Assembly: GCA_019422905.1 (NCBI GenBank)
Contig: JAHZCM010000125.1
Coordinates: 1-5,833 of the forward strand
Length of the DNA stretch: 5,833 nucleotides
Source of the DNA: Oscillospiraceae bacterium
Lineage (GTDB): Bacteria > Bacillota > Clostridia > Oscillospirales > Acutalibacteraceae
Direction of reading: 5' to 3'
Positions 1-5,664 of the stretch are shown piece by piece (within the stretch, counting starts at the first letter, position 1; each line of letters starts with the position of its first letter). Below the pieces are notes generated by a model. It was not told where the DNA came from. It did no database searches and saw only the letters and a program-made list of their open reading frames with translations. The position numbers and the translations under genes are program-made.

Positions 1-854
1 AACATCAGCCCTGCTTCGTCAAAGCCGGCAAAGCCCCCGCCCTTGACAAACAGTGTGGTATCCGGCTCGTGCCGCGTAAACGCCGTATAGCCCTCGGCCG
101 AACGCGGCGTAAAGTTTAAGACAGCCTGCCGAACCTCCCCGCCGAACGCCTGAACCACAGCGTCAGGCTCCGGCTGCTCTTCTGCATAAACCGCGTGCAG
201 GTACAGCACGCCGTCCTCTATCTCCGCGACGGCATACGCCTGAAGCGACGGTATAAAATACACATTTTCCTGCATGAATTTCGAGATATGGAACATTGGC
301 AGGCCGCTGTTGTGCAGAAGAGAAAACCGGCCGCACGGCGCGCTTTTCTCGATCGCCCGCTTCATCACTGCCCACGCGCCCGGGTCACGCATCGGCGCCT
401 GCACCGCGGTTCTTTCGAGGCCGCTCTGCACCGGCCTTGAATACTGCCGCTCCGCCGCCCTGCGAAAGCCGAATTTCGGATAAAATTCCCGAACACTGTC
501 GTTGGCGAAAAGATAAGCGCCGTCTACCTTGTCCGCATAATCCCGTTCAATTTCCTCCATCAGCCGCCGGATCAGCCCGCGGTTTCTGTATGGCGTATCC
601 GTCATGACTGTGCCGAGCTGAATAAAATGCCTGCATACGCCGTCCCACCGAAAATCCGTCGTATTGACGGAAACATTGGCGACCACCTTATCCCTTGCCA
701 CAAACGAATAGGGCGTGTAGCCATCTCCCCAGAACCCATTTTGGTACCAGTCCTCGAAGTCGAGGCCGCCGAAGGTTTTCCGTGCGAGCGCACTCAAGCT
801 CCGGCGCAGCACATCGTCGTCCCGGTAGCTTTTATACAGCTTTAAATCTTCCAT
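1..854 (-). CDS. GNAT family N-acetyltransferase (3' end cut by window edge)
   Basis: Translating the minus strand from the ATG at 854 gives 284 uninterrupted codons up to base 1 with no stop, so the C-terminus lies outside the window. Residues about 50-65 form a beta strand (FVARDKVVANVSVN). Residues 79-99 give the acetyl-CoA-binding motif A, with R90-N-R-G93-L as the Q/RxxGxG/A-type loop, followed by a long helix. Residues 125-132 (YPKFGFRR) match GNAT motif B. The extra ~150 residues after the GNAT core fit the longer GNATs that carry a second C-terminal domain. The family transfers acetyl groups from acetyl-CoA to amines; the substrate here is unknown. The start was chosen because homology-like sequence begins there and a GGGGA lies 6 nt upstream (865-861), a modest ribosome site. 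It is probably transcribed from the promoter at 1214-1186. GNAT assignment is confident; substrate is not. Confidence 0.9.
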   Translation of the reverse strand, partial: MEDLKLYKSYRDDDVLRRSLSALARKTFGGLDFEDWYQNGFWGDGYTPYSFVARDKVVANVSVNTTDFRWDGVCRHFIQLGTVMTDTPYRNRGLIRRLMEEIERDYADKVDGAYLFANDSVREFYPKFGFRRAAERQYSRPVQSGLERTAVQAPMRDPGAWAVMKRAIEKSAPCGRFSLLHNSGLPMFHISKFMQENVYFIPSLQAYAVAEIEDGVLYLHAVYAEEQPEPDAVVQAFGGEVRQAVLNFTPRSAEGYTAFTRHEPDTTLFVKGGGFAGFDEAGLM

Positions 855-1179
855 TTTCCATCCCCATTCGTTCTTATTGATTCTGCATCCTCTTCGGCAA
901 GCGCGTCCGGAGGTTCGCCGGGCGCAGGCATCACGTCTCGTACACAGGCTATACCGCCGCAGCCGGGCGCCCGCGCGATATCCGCCCGGCAATCGATTTT
1001 GCCATCCGGAAAAGGCCGCGCAGTCCGGCATATGCTTCTCAGCCCGGATTCAAAACGGACGCCGGCCGCGCCTCCGCTTTCCGGCACGTCATCGGCCGGG
1101 TAAAATCCGCAGTCAAGGCCGCAATCCGCTCACGCGTTTCCCGAAAGGTTTACCGGGAAACGCCGCTCAAACCCGTTAT
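855..1179 (-). other. Long GC-rich structured leader of the GNAT gene
   Basis: About 325 nt separate the predicted transcription start (about 1179) from the acetyltransferase start codon, with no convincing gene on either strand. Several inverted repeats are visible: a perfect 10-bp hairpin at 1134-1163, a nested hairpin at 981-1010 (TCCG/CGGA around GGCAA/TTGCC), and a 10-bp palindrome CGGGCGCCCG at 964-973. An open frame on the minus strand (GTG at 1087, running to 842) has no ribosome site, is Cys/Gly/Arg/Pro-rich and overlaps the real gene start, so I do not call it. The stretch may be a regulatory leader or the remains of a degraded gene. I recognise no riboswitch class. Confidence 0.4.
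1134..1163 (-). other. Perfect 10-bp hairpin near the 5' end of the GNAT leader
   Basis: GCGTTTCCCG at 1134-1143 is the exact reverse complement of CGGGAAACGC at 1154-1163, with a 10-nt loop. Neither side is followed by a T-run, so it is not a typical intrinsic terminator. It would start about 16 nt after the predicted transcription start, where it could stabilise the 5' end or serve as an operator. Confidence 0.6.
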
Positions 1180-1185
1180 GAGAAT

Positions 1186-1214
1186 ATTATACCTTTCTTT
1201 ATGCGGCATGTAAA
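1186..1214 (-). promoter_or_regulatory. SigA-type promoter reading towards the GNAT gene
   Basis: On the minus strand TTTACA (1214-1209) is followed after exactly 17 nt by a consensus TATAAT (1191-1186). This is the best promoter match in the window. It lies between the stop of the AraC-type regulator and the acetyltransferase, so the latter can be transcribed independently. The predicted start is about 1179. Confidence 0.75.
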
Positions 1215-1292
1215 GCAAAACAGCAGGGCTCTGCCGCACGCCGAAACGCCGGCAAGGCCCCGCATATTTTTTCACGGCTTTATGCCGACGCT

Positions 1293-2123
1293 TTACCGCT
1301 TTTCAACCGGAATCCATACCTCAACATGGCACTCGTCCTCCGCGTCATTCCACGACACGTACTTTTCAATCGTTGCCATGCATTTTCGATATTTGCTGTT
1401 CGGCAGGAATTCGTTGTTGATCCGGTTCCACACACTGCCGAGGACGTTGTCCGAAATTTTCCCTTTGGCCTCAAAAATCAGCCACAGCGCCGGCGGAAAG
1501 GTAAACGTCTCAAAGCCCTCGACCGCGCCGCCGTCCCACTCAACCGCGCACATGTAATCGTCGCTGCCGTCCTTCTGAAAGCCGAAGCAAAGCCCAAGAT
1601 CAAAAAACTTTCCGCTGATCGCTCTGATCCTGTCATTGCTGCCGTCGCTTTTTACAATCGCCCACGTCCCGCCGCCATAAGGCGTAATCCTGCGAACGCC
1701 CAGAACCGTAAAGGCCTCTCTTTCCGCAATGGTGTAGTCCATTTTTTCCACTCCTTTGATGGTAATTTCAAAGTACAGGCGGCAGTAAAAAGTGAGCTTC
1801 ACATTGTTTTTCCGGACCACCGCCGGGGGAACGCCGTGCAGGCTCTTAAACGCAACACGGAACGCATCCGCAGACGAATAGCCGTATTTCAGCGCGATAT
1901 CGATGATTTTTTCATCCGTATTCTGCAGGTCATACGCTGCGCGGGTCATTCTGCGCCTGCGGACGTAATCCGAAAACGAAATCCCCGTAATCTGCGAAAA
2001 CGACGCCTGAAATACGGCATACGGACACGCCGCCAGCCTTGCAATTTCATTTTCATCCATTGCATCGCACAGGTGCTGCTCCGTATACTCCATAACGCGG
2101 TTCATGCGCGCCGTCCAGTCCAT
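1293..2123 (-). CDS. AraC family transcriptional regulator with GyrI-like effector-binding domain
   Basis: A 276-residue protein. The N-terminal ~107 residues form an AraC/XylS DNA-binding domain with two helix-turn-helix motifs: about 24-47 (ENEIARLAACPYAVFQASFS) and about 73-97 (KIIDIALKYGYSSADAFRVA), ending in the usual LHGVPPAVVR. After a linker with the family-typical ITIKGVEKMDY, residues about 128-276 resemble the GyrI-like/AraC effector-binding domain that senses small, often cationic, ligands in Rob- and BmrR-type regulators. This HTH-first order and the length fit that subfamily. The frame is open further upstream to 2324, but the ATG at 2123 has a strong GGAGG 7 nt before it and the domain starts there. 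No good terminator follows the stop; the next gene on this strand has its own promoter. It may control the GNAT or the divergent methyltransferase, which is inference only. Confidence 0.9.
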   Translation of the reverse strand: MDWTARMNRVMEYTEQHLCDAMDENEIARLAACPYAVFQASFSQITGISFSDYVRRRRMTRAAYDLQNTDEKIIDIALKYGYSSADAFRVAFKSLHGVPPAVVRKNNVKLTFYCRLYFEITIKGVEKMDYTIAEREAFTVLGVRRITPYGGGTWAIVKSDGSNDRIRAISGKFFDLGLCFGFQKDGSDDYMCAVEWDGGAVEGFETFTFPPALWLIFEAKGKISDNVLGSVWNRINNEFLPNSKYRKCMATIEKYVSWNDAEDECHVEVWIPVEKR

Positions 2124-2130
2124 GCTCTTT

Positions 2131-2135
2131 CCTCC
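2131..2135 (-). promoter_or_regulatory. Ribosome binding site fixing the AraC-type start
   Basis: GGAGG on the minus strand lies 7 nt before the ATG at 2123. Upstream in-frame starts at 2324 and in between lack such a site, and their extra N-terminal residues do not look like an AraC domain. Confidence 0.8.
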
Positions 2136-2190
2136 ACCTGTATTTTGAAATAATTTTACCATAGCTTGCCGCTTGTTTCCCGTCATTTGC

Positions 2191-2217
2191 ATGCGGAAAA
2201 ATAACGGCTCACCGCAT
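2191..2217 (-). other. Inverted repeat in the AraC-type gene leader
   Basis: ATGCGG (2191-2196) and CCGCAT (2212-2217) form a 6-bp stem with a 15-nt loop inside the predicted untranslated leader of the regulator. It could be a binding site or a weak RNA hairpin. There is no T-run that would make it a terminator. Confidence 0.35.
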
Positions 2218-2266
2218 TTCTCGAATGTGCTCCGCCTCATTTTGCCACGCCGGGAGTTTCGCTTAC

Positions 2267-2296
2267 AGCATAACATTTCCCCTGCACGCCTGTCAA
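2267..2296 (-). promoter_or_regulatory. Predicted promoter of the AraC-type regulator
   Basis: On the minus strand a perfect TTGACA (2296-2291) is followed after 18 nt by TATGCT (2272-2267). The predicted start near 2260 leaves a leader of about 137 nt before the regulator. It lies back to back with the plus-strand promoter at 2354-2382. Confidence 0.55.
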
Positions 2297-2353
2297 GCGA
2301 TGTGCGCAGCCCCCAAACCCGCACACGCAGCGGATATGGATCGTTTATACCGG

Positions 2354-2382
2354 TTGATTTTCACAGCACGCAGGCCTATAAT
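2354..2382 (+). promoter_or_regulatory. SigA-type promoter of the methyltransferase gene
   Basis: TTGATT (2354-2359), a 17-nt spacer and a consensus TATAAT (2377-2382). The predicted start is about 2389, leaving a leader of about 86 nt before the ATG at 2475. It is divergent from the regulator's promoter, which makes regulation by that regulator plausible but unproven. Confidence 0.7.
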
Positions 2383-2401
2383 CAAAATCAAAAACGGAAG
2401 A

Positions 2402-2411
2402 ATTTGCAAAT
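2402..2411 (+). promoter_or_regulatory. Palindrome just downstream of the methyltransferase promoter
   Basis: ATTTGCAAAT is a perfect 10-bp palindrome lying about 13-22 nt after the predicted transcription start, a usual position for an operator. The half ATTTGCA also occurs at 2185-2191 in the leader of the divergent regulator. The function is inferred from position only. Confidence 0.3.
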
Positions 2412-2474
2412 GAAAGGCCCGTGCCTGTACCCTGTTTAACCCGCACCCCACTTTAAGAAGAAAGGAGCTTTTTC

Positions 2475-3108
2475 ATGCGTAACCCTTGGAAATCCATAGA
2501 ATTGGAAAAATATGAAGCGCACATGCGGCTGGACAGCGTGCTTCAACTGCAAACGCTGAACCGAATGATGGCCGCTCAGCTCTCCGTCTATCCCGCAGCG
2601 TCCGTCATGATTCTGGGCATCGCCGGAGGAAACGGCTTGGAGCACATCCATCCGCAGGATTTTTCGAAGGTCTACGGCGTCGATATCAACGAAGCGTATT
2701 TGAATGCCTGTTCCGCGCGCTATCCCCGCACTACAGGGCATATTCGAGCCGATCTGTGTGGATTTAACACAGGAATCCGCCGTTTTGCCGCACGCCGACC
2801 TGCTGATCGCCAATCTGCTCATCGAGTACATCGGATACGGCTGCTTTCAGCAGGCGGTCATGAAAGCGGCGCCGCACTATATATCCTGTATCATTCAGCG
2901 CAATACAGATGACGCCTTTGTTTCCGACTCCCCCTATCTCCACGTATTTGACCGCCTGGAAGAGGTTCATCACGACATTCAGGGCAAGAAATTGGCGGAT
3001 GCCCTGCGGCAAATCGGCTATGCGGCGGCAGCGCAGGAGGAAACTCCTCTGCCAAACGGAAAAGGACTGCTCCGCTTGGATTTTATCCGAAAGCATGGAA
3101 ATCGCTGA
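2475..3108 (+). pseudogene. Class I SAM-dependent methyltransferase, broken by a +1 frameshift
   Basis: The first frame starts at ATG 2475 with AAAGGAG and a 7-nt spacer. It gives the SAM-binding motif I at about residues 44-58 (VMILGIAGGNGLEHI, the GxGxG-type loop) and the acidic motif post-I (VYGVDIN). After ARYP (TAT CCC, 2721-2726) the sense switches to the next frame with GCA at 2728, continuing ALQGIFEPICVDL, LLIANLLIEYIGY and SDSPYLHVFDRLEEVHH to the TGA at 3106-3108. Removing one C from the CCCC run at 2724-2727 restores a continuous ~210-residue protein, the length I expect for this small methyltransferase family. Read as is, the first frame goes on as nonsense and stops at 2912. The rest of both halves is well preserved, so the change is recent or a sequencing error. 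The substrate is unknown. The terminator at 3191 closes the unit. Confidence 0.85.
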
Positions 3109-3190
3109 CCCCTGTGGCCGGCGGATTTCTTGAATATACCTTCCCTTCCGCACCAGCTTTCCGGCATATTTCAGCGCTACTCCGTATTAA

Positions 3191-3238
3191 GAATTTAAGC
3201 CCGCACGCGCAGATCTCTGCGCGTGCGGGCTTAAATTC
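3191..3238. terminator. Strong bidirectional intrinsic terminator
   Basis: Arms 3191-3213 and 3216-3238 are perfect reverse complements over 23 bp, separated by 2 nt (a ~22-bp stem with a tetraloop in RNA). The core is GC-rich (GCCCGCACGCGC), and the outer part is A-rich on the left and T-rich on the right, followed by TTT at 3240-3242. It lies 82 nt after the methyltransferase stop and can also end leftward transcripts coming from the ABC exporter remnant. Confidence 0.85.
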
Positions 3239-3526
3239 GTTTAGCTCCACAAGCTCTCTGCCGATCCTGCGAGGTTTTCCTCATACGGCAAACAGAGCCG
3301 GCAGCCCTGCACATACTCGCCCGAGTATGGCTGGCTATCGGCTCTGCGTTTTTGTGTCCGGTTCTTAGAAAATCCACCCGATTTTGGGGATTGCTTTCAG
3401 CCCGATATTCCCCCACGCCCTGATGGGTTCCAACCGGCCGTGCGGATGAATACCGCTCTGCGGATCGCCGAATTGTGTGCTTCTCTGTCACAAGCCAAGC
3501 ACAACACCCTTCCGCTATCCGGGAAA
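3239..3526. other. Gene-free structured intergenic segment
   Basis: About 290 bp between the terminator and the ABC remnant hold no convincing gene. They contain a large hairpin (3293-3346) and a small GAGG/CCTC stem with a 4-nt loop (3271-3282). Read leftward, the segment would end in the strong terminator at 3191-3238, which gives it the layout of a small structured RNA or of a dispersed intergenic repeat. A 99-codon open frame on the minus strand (3530-3231) runs through all the hairpins and starts with a GTG overlapping the ABC stop; I regard it as fortuitous. I see no clear promoter, so the nature of the segment is open. Confidence 0.35.
3293..3353 (+). terminator. Terminator-like compound hairpin with T-run
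   Basis: CAGAGCCG (3293-3300) pairs with CGGCTCTG (3339-3346). Inside it CATACTCG (3312-3319) and CGAGTATG (3322-3329) form a second perfect stem. TTTTT follows at 3349-3353 on the plus strand. No plus-strand gene lies just upstream except beyond the terminator at 3191, so it may be a back-up terminator or part of a structured RNA. Confidence 0.45.
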
Positions 3527-4231
3527 TCACTCCAATTCAAACGCGCCGGTGTAAAGCTGATAGTATGTCCCTCTTTCTGCAATCAGCTTTTCGTGGTTGC
3601 CCCGCTCGATAATATGTCCGTGGTCGAGCACCATGATCACGTCGGAATTTTGGACGGTGGAAAGGCGATGGGCGATAACAAAGACTGTTCTGCCTTTCAT
3701 CAGCTTATCCATGCCATCCTGAACAAGCGCTTCGGTGCGGGTATCGATTGAGGACGTCGCCTCATCCAAAATCATTACCGGCGGATCGGACACAGCGGCG
3801 CGGGCAATAGAGATAATCTGCCGCTGCCCCTGCGAAAGCCCGCTGCCGTCACCCTTGAGGACGGTGTCGTAGCCCTGCGGAAGCATACGAATGAATCCGT
3901 CGGCATTGGCGAGCTTTGCGGCTGCAATACAATCTTCATCGGTCGCGTCGGGATTTCCGTAACGCAGATTTTCCATAACCGTGCCGGTGAAGAGGTTGAC
4001 ATCCTGCAATACAACACCGAGAGAACGGCGGAGATCGTTCTTTTTAATCTTATTGATATTGATACCGTCATAACGAATTTTTCCGTCCGCAATGTCGTAA
4101 AAACGGTTGATCAGGTTTGTAATTGTTGTTTTTCCTGCGCCTGTAGCGCCCACAAAGGCAATCTTTTGCCCCGGCTCGGCGTAAAGAGAGACATCGTACA
4201 ACACCTGCTTTTCGGGAACATACGCAAAATC
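3527..4231 (-). pseudogene. ABC exporter remnant: intact nucleotide-binding domain, membrane domain lost
   Basis: The frame starts to look like an MdlB/MsbA-type exporter at about 4231 (DFAYVPEKQVLYDVSL) and ends at the TGA at 3529-3527. Counted from the first possible start, a GTG at 4204, all ATPase motifs are present: Walker A 19-26 (GATGAGKT), Q-loop Q67, signature 123-127 (LSQGQ), Walker B 143-148 (VMILDE), D-loop SSID 151-154 and the switch H179. Such exporter half-subunits are usually near 580-620 residues with six membrane helices first. Here those ~350 residues are missing and a stop lies in frame at 4243-4241. The GTG lacks a clear ribosome site, so expression is doubtful. The remnant probably ended a two-subunit heterodimeric exporter. 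The cut coincides with the start of the HTH/TM module. Confidence 0.85.
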
Positions 4232-4264
4232 TAGGAAACCTTAAATTTCTTGTTCCATTCGCTC

Positions 4265-4294
4265 TTGAAAACGCCTAAGCATATATGCTATACT
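4265..4294 (+). promoter_or_regulatory. Promoter of the HTH regulator and downstream gene
   Basis: TTGAAA (4265-4270), an 18-nt spacer and TATACT (4289-4294). The predicted start near 4301 gives a leader of about 124 nt before the ATG at 4425. It lies just inside the junction with the truncated ABC gene, reading away from it. Confidence 0.6.
4278..4289. promoter_or_regulatory. Perfect 12-bp palindrome in the promoter (candidate operator)
   Basis: AGCATATATGCT is fully self-complementary. It fills the right half of the promoter spacer and touches the -10 box, the position expected for repression by a dimeric HTH protein such as the one encoded next. Autorepression is inference. Confidence 0.45.
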
Positions 4295-4300
4295 GAATAT

Positions 4301-4424
4301 CTAGTGAAATTGCACCCCATACAAGGCTCTGCCAAACAGAGTGGTGGAAATTTTCATAGAAAATACGCTCCGAATACTTGGCAGGTTCTGCGTTGCAGAT
4401 ACATAAGCAAGGAGTGTAAACACT
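4301..4424 (+). other. Structured leader with competing hairpins upstream of the HTH gene
   Basis: Four small inverted repeats lie in about 100 nt: CTCTG/CAGAG (4327-4341), ATTTTC/GAAAAT (4350-4364), TCTGC/GCAGA (4387-4399), and AGTGT/ACACT (4413-4424) between ribosome site and start codon. In addition CTGCCAA (4329-4335) can pair with TTGGCAG (4378-4384), which would exclude the first hairpin. AAGGAG at 4409-4414 is the ribosome site, with a 10-nt spacer, and is touched by the last repeat. This suggests translational control, but short repeats of this size can arise by chance. Confidence 0.35.
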
Positions 4425-4955
4425 ATGGCTATTGGCGAAAGAATACATTTTTTCAGGCTTTTGCGTGGTATGACGCAAAAATATCTTGGTACGGCTGTCG
4501 GCTTTCCCGAACGGAGCGCAGATGTGCGTCTGGCGCAATACGAAACGGGCTCCCGTAAACCAAAAGCAGACTTAACGGCTGCATTGGCACAGGTGCTTGA
4601 GGTTTCCCCGCAAGCTCTTGATGTTCCCGACATTGACAGCTACATCGGTCTTATGCACACCTTGTTCACCCTTGAAGATATTTACGGTCTTACCGTCAGT
4701 GAAGCAGACGGGGAAGTCTGTCTGAAAGTCAACAAGGACAAAGGTAAGGATGCTGCCGAGCTTTCAAAAATGCTCTGTGCTTGGAAAGAACAGGCGGACA
4801 AGCTATCTTCCGAGGAAATCAGCAGGGAAGAATACGACAACTGGCGTTATCACTATCCGAGGTTCGATACCACACAACATTGGACGAAAGTGCCATCACA
4901 AGAATTAAGTGACACATTGATTGAAACACTCAAAGATAAATTGGAAAATATGTAA
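4425..4955 (+). CDS. XRE-type helix-turn-helix transcriptional regulator
   Basis: A 176-residue protein. Residues about 4-66 form a Cro/C1-type HTH: GERIHFFRLLRGMTQKYLG is the first helix pair, and the recognition helix lies near ADVRLAQYETGSRKP, with an insert (GFPERSADV) compared with the shortest XRE domains. Residues ~50-67 give the usual LTAALAQVLEVSPQAL cap. The C-terminal ~105 residues are charged and mostly helical (KDKGKDAAELSKMLCAWKEQADKL) and are of no domain I can name. From memory of the family, such proteins occur in integrative and conjugative elements of Firmicutes; I cannot search to confirm. The start is supported by AAGGAG at 4409-4414. It is probably the first gene of a two-gene unit with the membrane protein 13 nt downstream. 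Confidence 0.85.
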   Translation: MAIGERIHFFRLLRGMTQKYLGTAVGFPERSADVRLAQYETGSRKPKADLTAALAQVLEVSPQALDVPDIDSYIGLMHTLFTLEDIYGLTVSEADGEVCLKVNKDKGKDAAELSKMLCAWKEQADKLSSEEISREEYDNWRYHYPRFDTTQHWTKVPSQELSDTLIETLKDKLENM

Positions 4956-4968
4956 GGTAGGGGATTGT

Positions 4969-5445
4969 ATGTGGCCAATTGTTTCAAATATATCTTCAAT
5001 TGTTACTTGCACACTGTTCGTTCTTTATGTTATCGGGCACGTTTGGAAAGTTTATGTAACCAAAAACACAAGGTATGAAAAATTCAAAGTAGTACCTTAC
5101 AACTCAGATTTCGATATTGATGACAATGATAATGTAGTCATTATTGATGATATTGGTGAAGAATTCTCCATATCTTCAACTTATGGAATTAGAAATATCG
5201 AAATATATAAAGTAAAATATGAACTTGGTGATAACGGCTTGACCTCTTTAATTTCCAAGAATCTTAAATCTACTTATAAAGACTTAAATATCAATGACAC
5301 TCTTTATGTCAGGTGCGATTTAGGCGAATGTGTTCCAACAACGCAAATAACAATTGAAAGAATGGATTACATCAAAGTTACTTTTGAATTGTACTCCAGC
5401 GGAAAAACGGGGAATATTCTTGTCAGCAATTACAACTTCAAATGA
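4969..5445 (+). CDS. Small single-pass membrane protein of unknown function
   Basis: The ATG at 4969 lies 13 nt after the HTH stop, with AAGG/AGGGGA sequence (4954-4964) in front of it. An in-frame ATG at 4921 inside the HTH gene would lengthen the frame but lacks that site and would add a polar stretch before the membrane segment. The 158-residue product has one hydrophobic segment at about 4-26 (IVTCTLFVLYVIGHVW), followed by basic residues K27, K32, R35 and K38, so the rest probably faces the cytoplasm. Residues 45-65 are very acidic (DFDIDDNDNVVIIDDIGEE). The remainder looks beta-rich and has a C116/C121 pair. I do not recognise a family. Base composition is clearly AT-rich (roughly one third G+C by eye) compared with the GC-rich genes to the left, which points to recent acquisition. 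Confidence 0.75.
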   Translation: MWPIVSNISSIVTCTLFVLYVIGHVWKVYVTKNTRYEKFKVVPYNSDFDIDDNDNVVIIDDIGEEFSISSTYGIRNIEIYKVKYELGDNGLTSLISKNLKSTYKDLNINDTLYVRCDLGECVPTTQITIERMDYIKVTFELYSSGKTGNILVSNYNFK

Positions 5446-5506
5446 CAATACGAAGCTTAATTTACTATCTATGTGTTTAGCAAAATCATCTCAAGTACAA
5501 CGACAA

Positions 5507-5548
5507 AAAGCCCTTAGCTATGAGTTATTACCCACAGCTAAGGGCTTT
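5507..5548. terminator. Intrinsic terminator hairpin, better for leftward transcription
   Basis: AAAGCCCTTAGCT (5507-5519) and AGCTAAGGGCTTT (5536-5548) form a perfect 13-bp stem with a 16-nt loop. On the minus strand the stem is followed by a TTTTT run (A-run at 5505-5509 on plus). On the plus strand only TTTCT follows. It can end the HTH/membrane-protein transcript from the left, and fits even better as the terminator of a leftward gene beyond 5833. Confidence 0.75.
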
Positions 5549-5579
5549 CTAATATGGATTTCTTTCGCCACGCAAGCCG

Positions 5580-5613
5580 CCTCTCATCATTCCGTAACCC
5601 ATAAACCACTGGG
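5580..5613 (+). repeat. Direct repeat, copy 1 (imperfect, ~35 bp)
   Basis: The 34-nt copy has the pattern CCTCTC, six variable bases, CCGTAA-CCC-ATAAACCACTGGG. It matches 5665-5700 in the same orientation apart from the variable bases and small insertions, with copy starts 85 bp apart. See copy 2. Confidence 0.6.
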
Positions 5614-5640
5614 CTGCAAGAATAATGGCTCTTGTATGGC

Positions 5641-5661
5641 TGTTATCAAATTGTTATCAAA
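5641..5661 (+). repeat. Tandem TGTTATCAAA repeat
   Basis: TGTTATCAAA occurs at 5641-5650 and again at 5652-5661, one base apart (period 11, one helical turn). It lies between the two ~35-bp repeats. Such phased short repeats are typical of protein-binding arm sites, but the binder is unknown. Confidence 0.55.
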
Positions 5662-5664
5662 AAA

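Noticed and set aside
842..1087. 81-codon minus-strand frame in the GNAT leader
   Set aside because: GTG start without a ribosome site, unusual Cys/Gly/Pro content and overlap with the real GNAT start. Not impossible, but unsupported.
877..1557. 226-codon open frame on the plus strand across the GNAT leader and the 3' end of the AraC-type gene
   Set aside because: Arg/Pro/Ser/His-rich low-complexity translation, no ribosome site, half of it antisense to a real gene.
1326..2153. 275-codon open frame on the plus strand
   Set aside because: It lies wholly antisense to the well-supported AraC-type regulator, is rich in Arg/His/Pro and lacks a ribosome site; open antisense frames are common in GC-rich genes.
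2354..2474. Possible riboswitch in the methyltransferase leader
   Set aside because: Only about 86 nt with weak pairing besides the short ATTTGCAAAT palindrome; no known class recognised.
3231..3530. 99-codon minus-strand frame after the ABC remnant, with a GTG overlapping its stop
   Set aside because: It runs through several strong hairpins and into the terminator, is Arg/Ser/Ala-rich and has no recognisable domain; better explained as structured non-coding or repeat sequence.
3440..3751. 103-codon plus-strand frame
   Set aside because: Mostly antisense to the ABC ATPase domain, which has all its motifs.
4275..4633. Minus-strand frames over the HTH promoter and start
   Set aside because: Antisense to the HTH gene and its leader, no ribosome site, no family resemblance.
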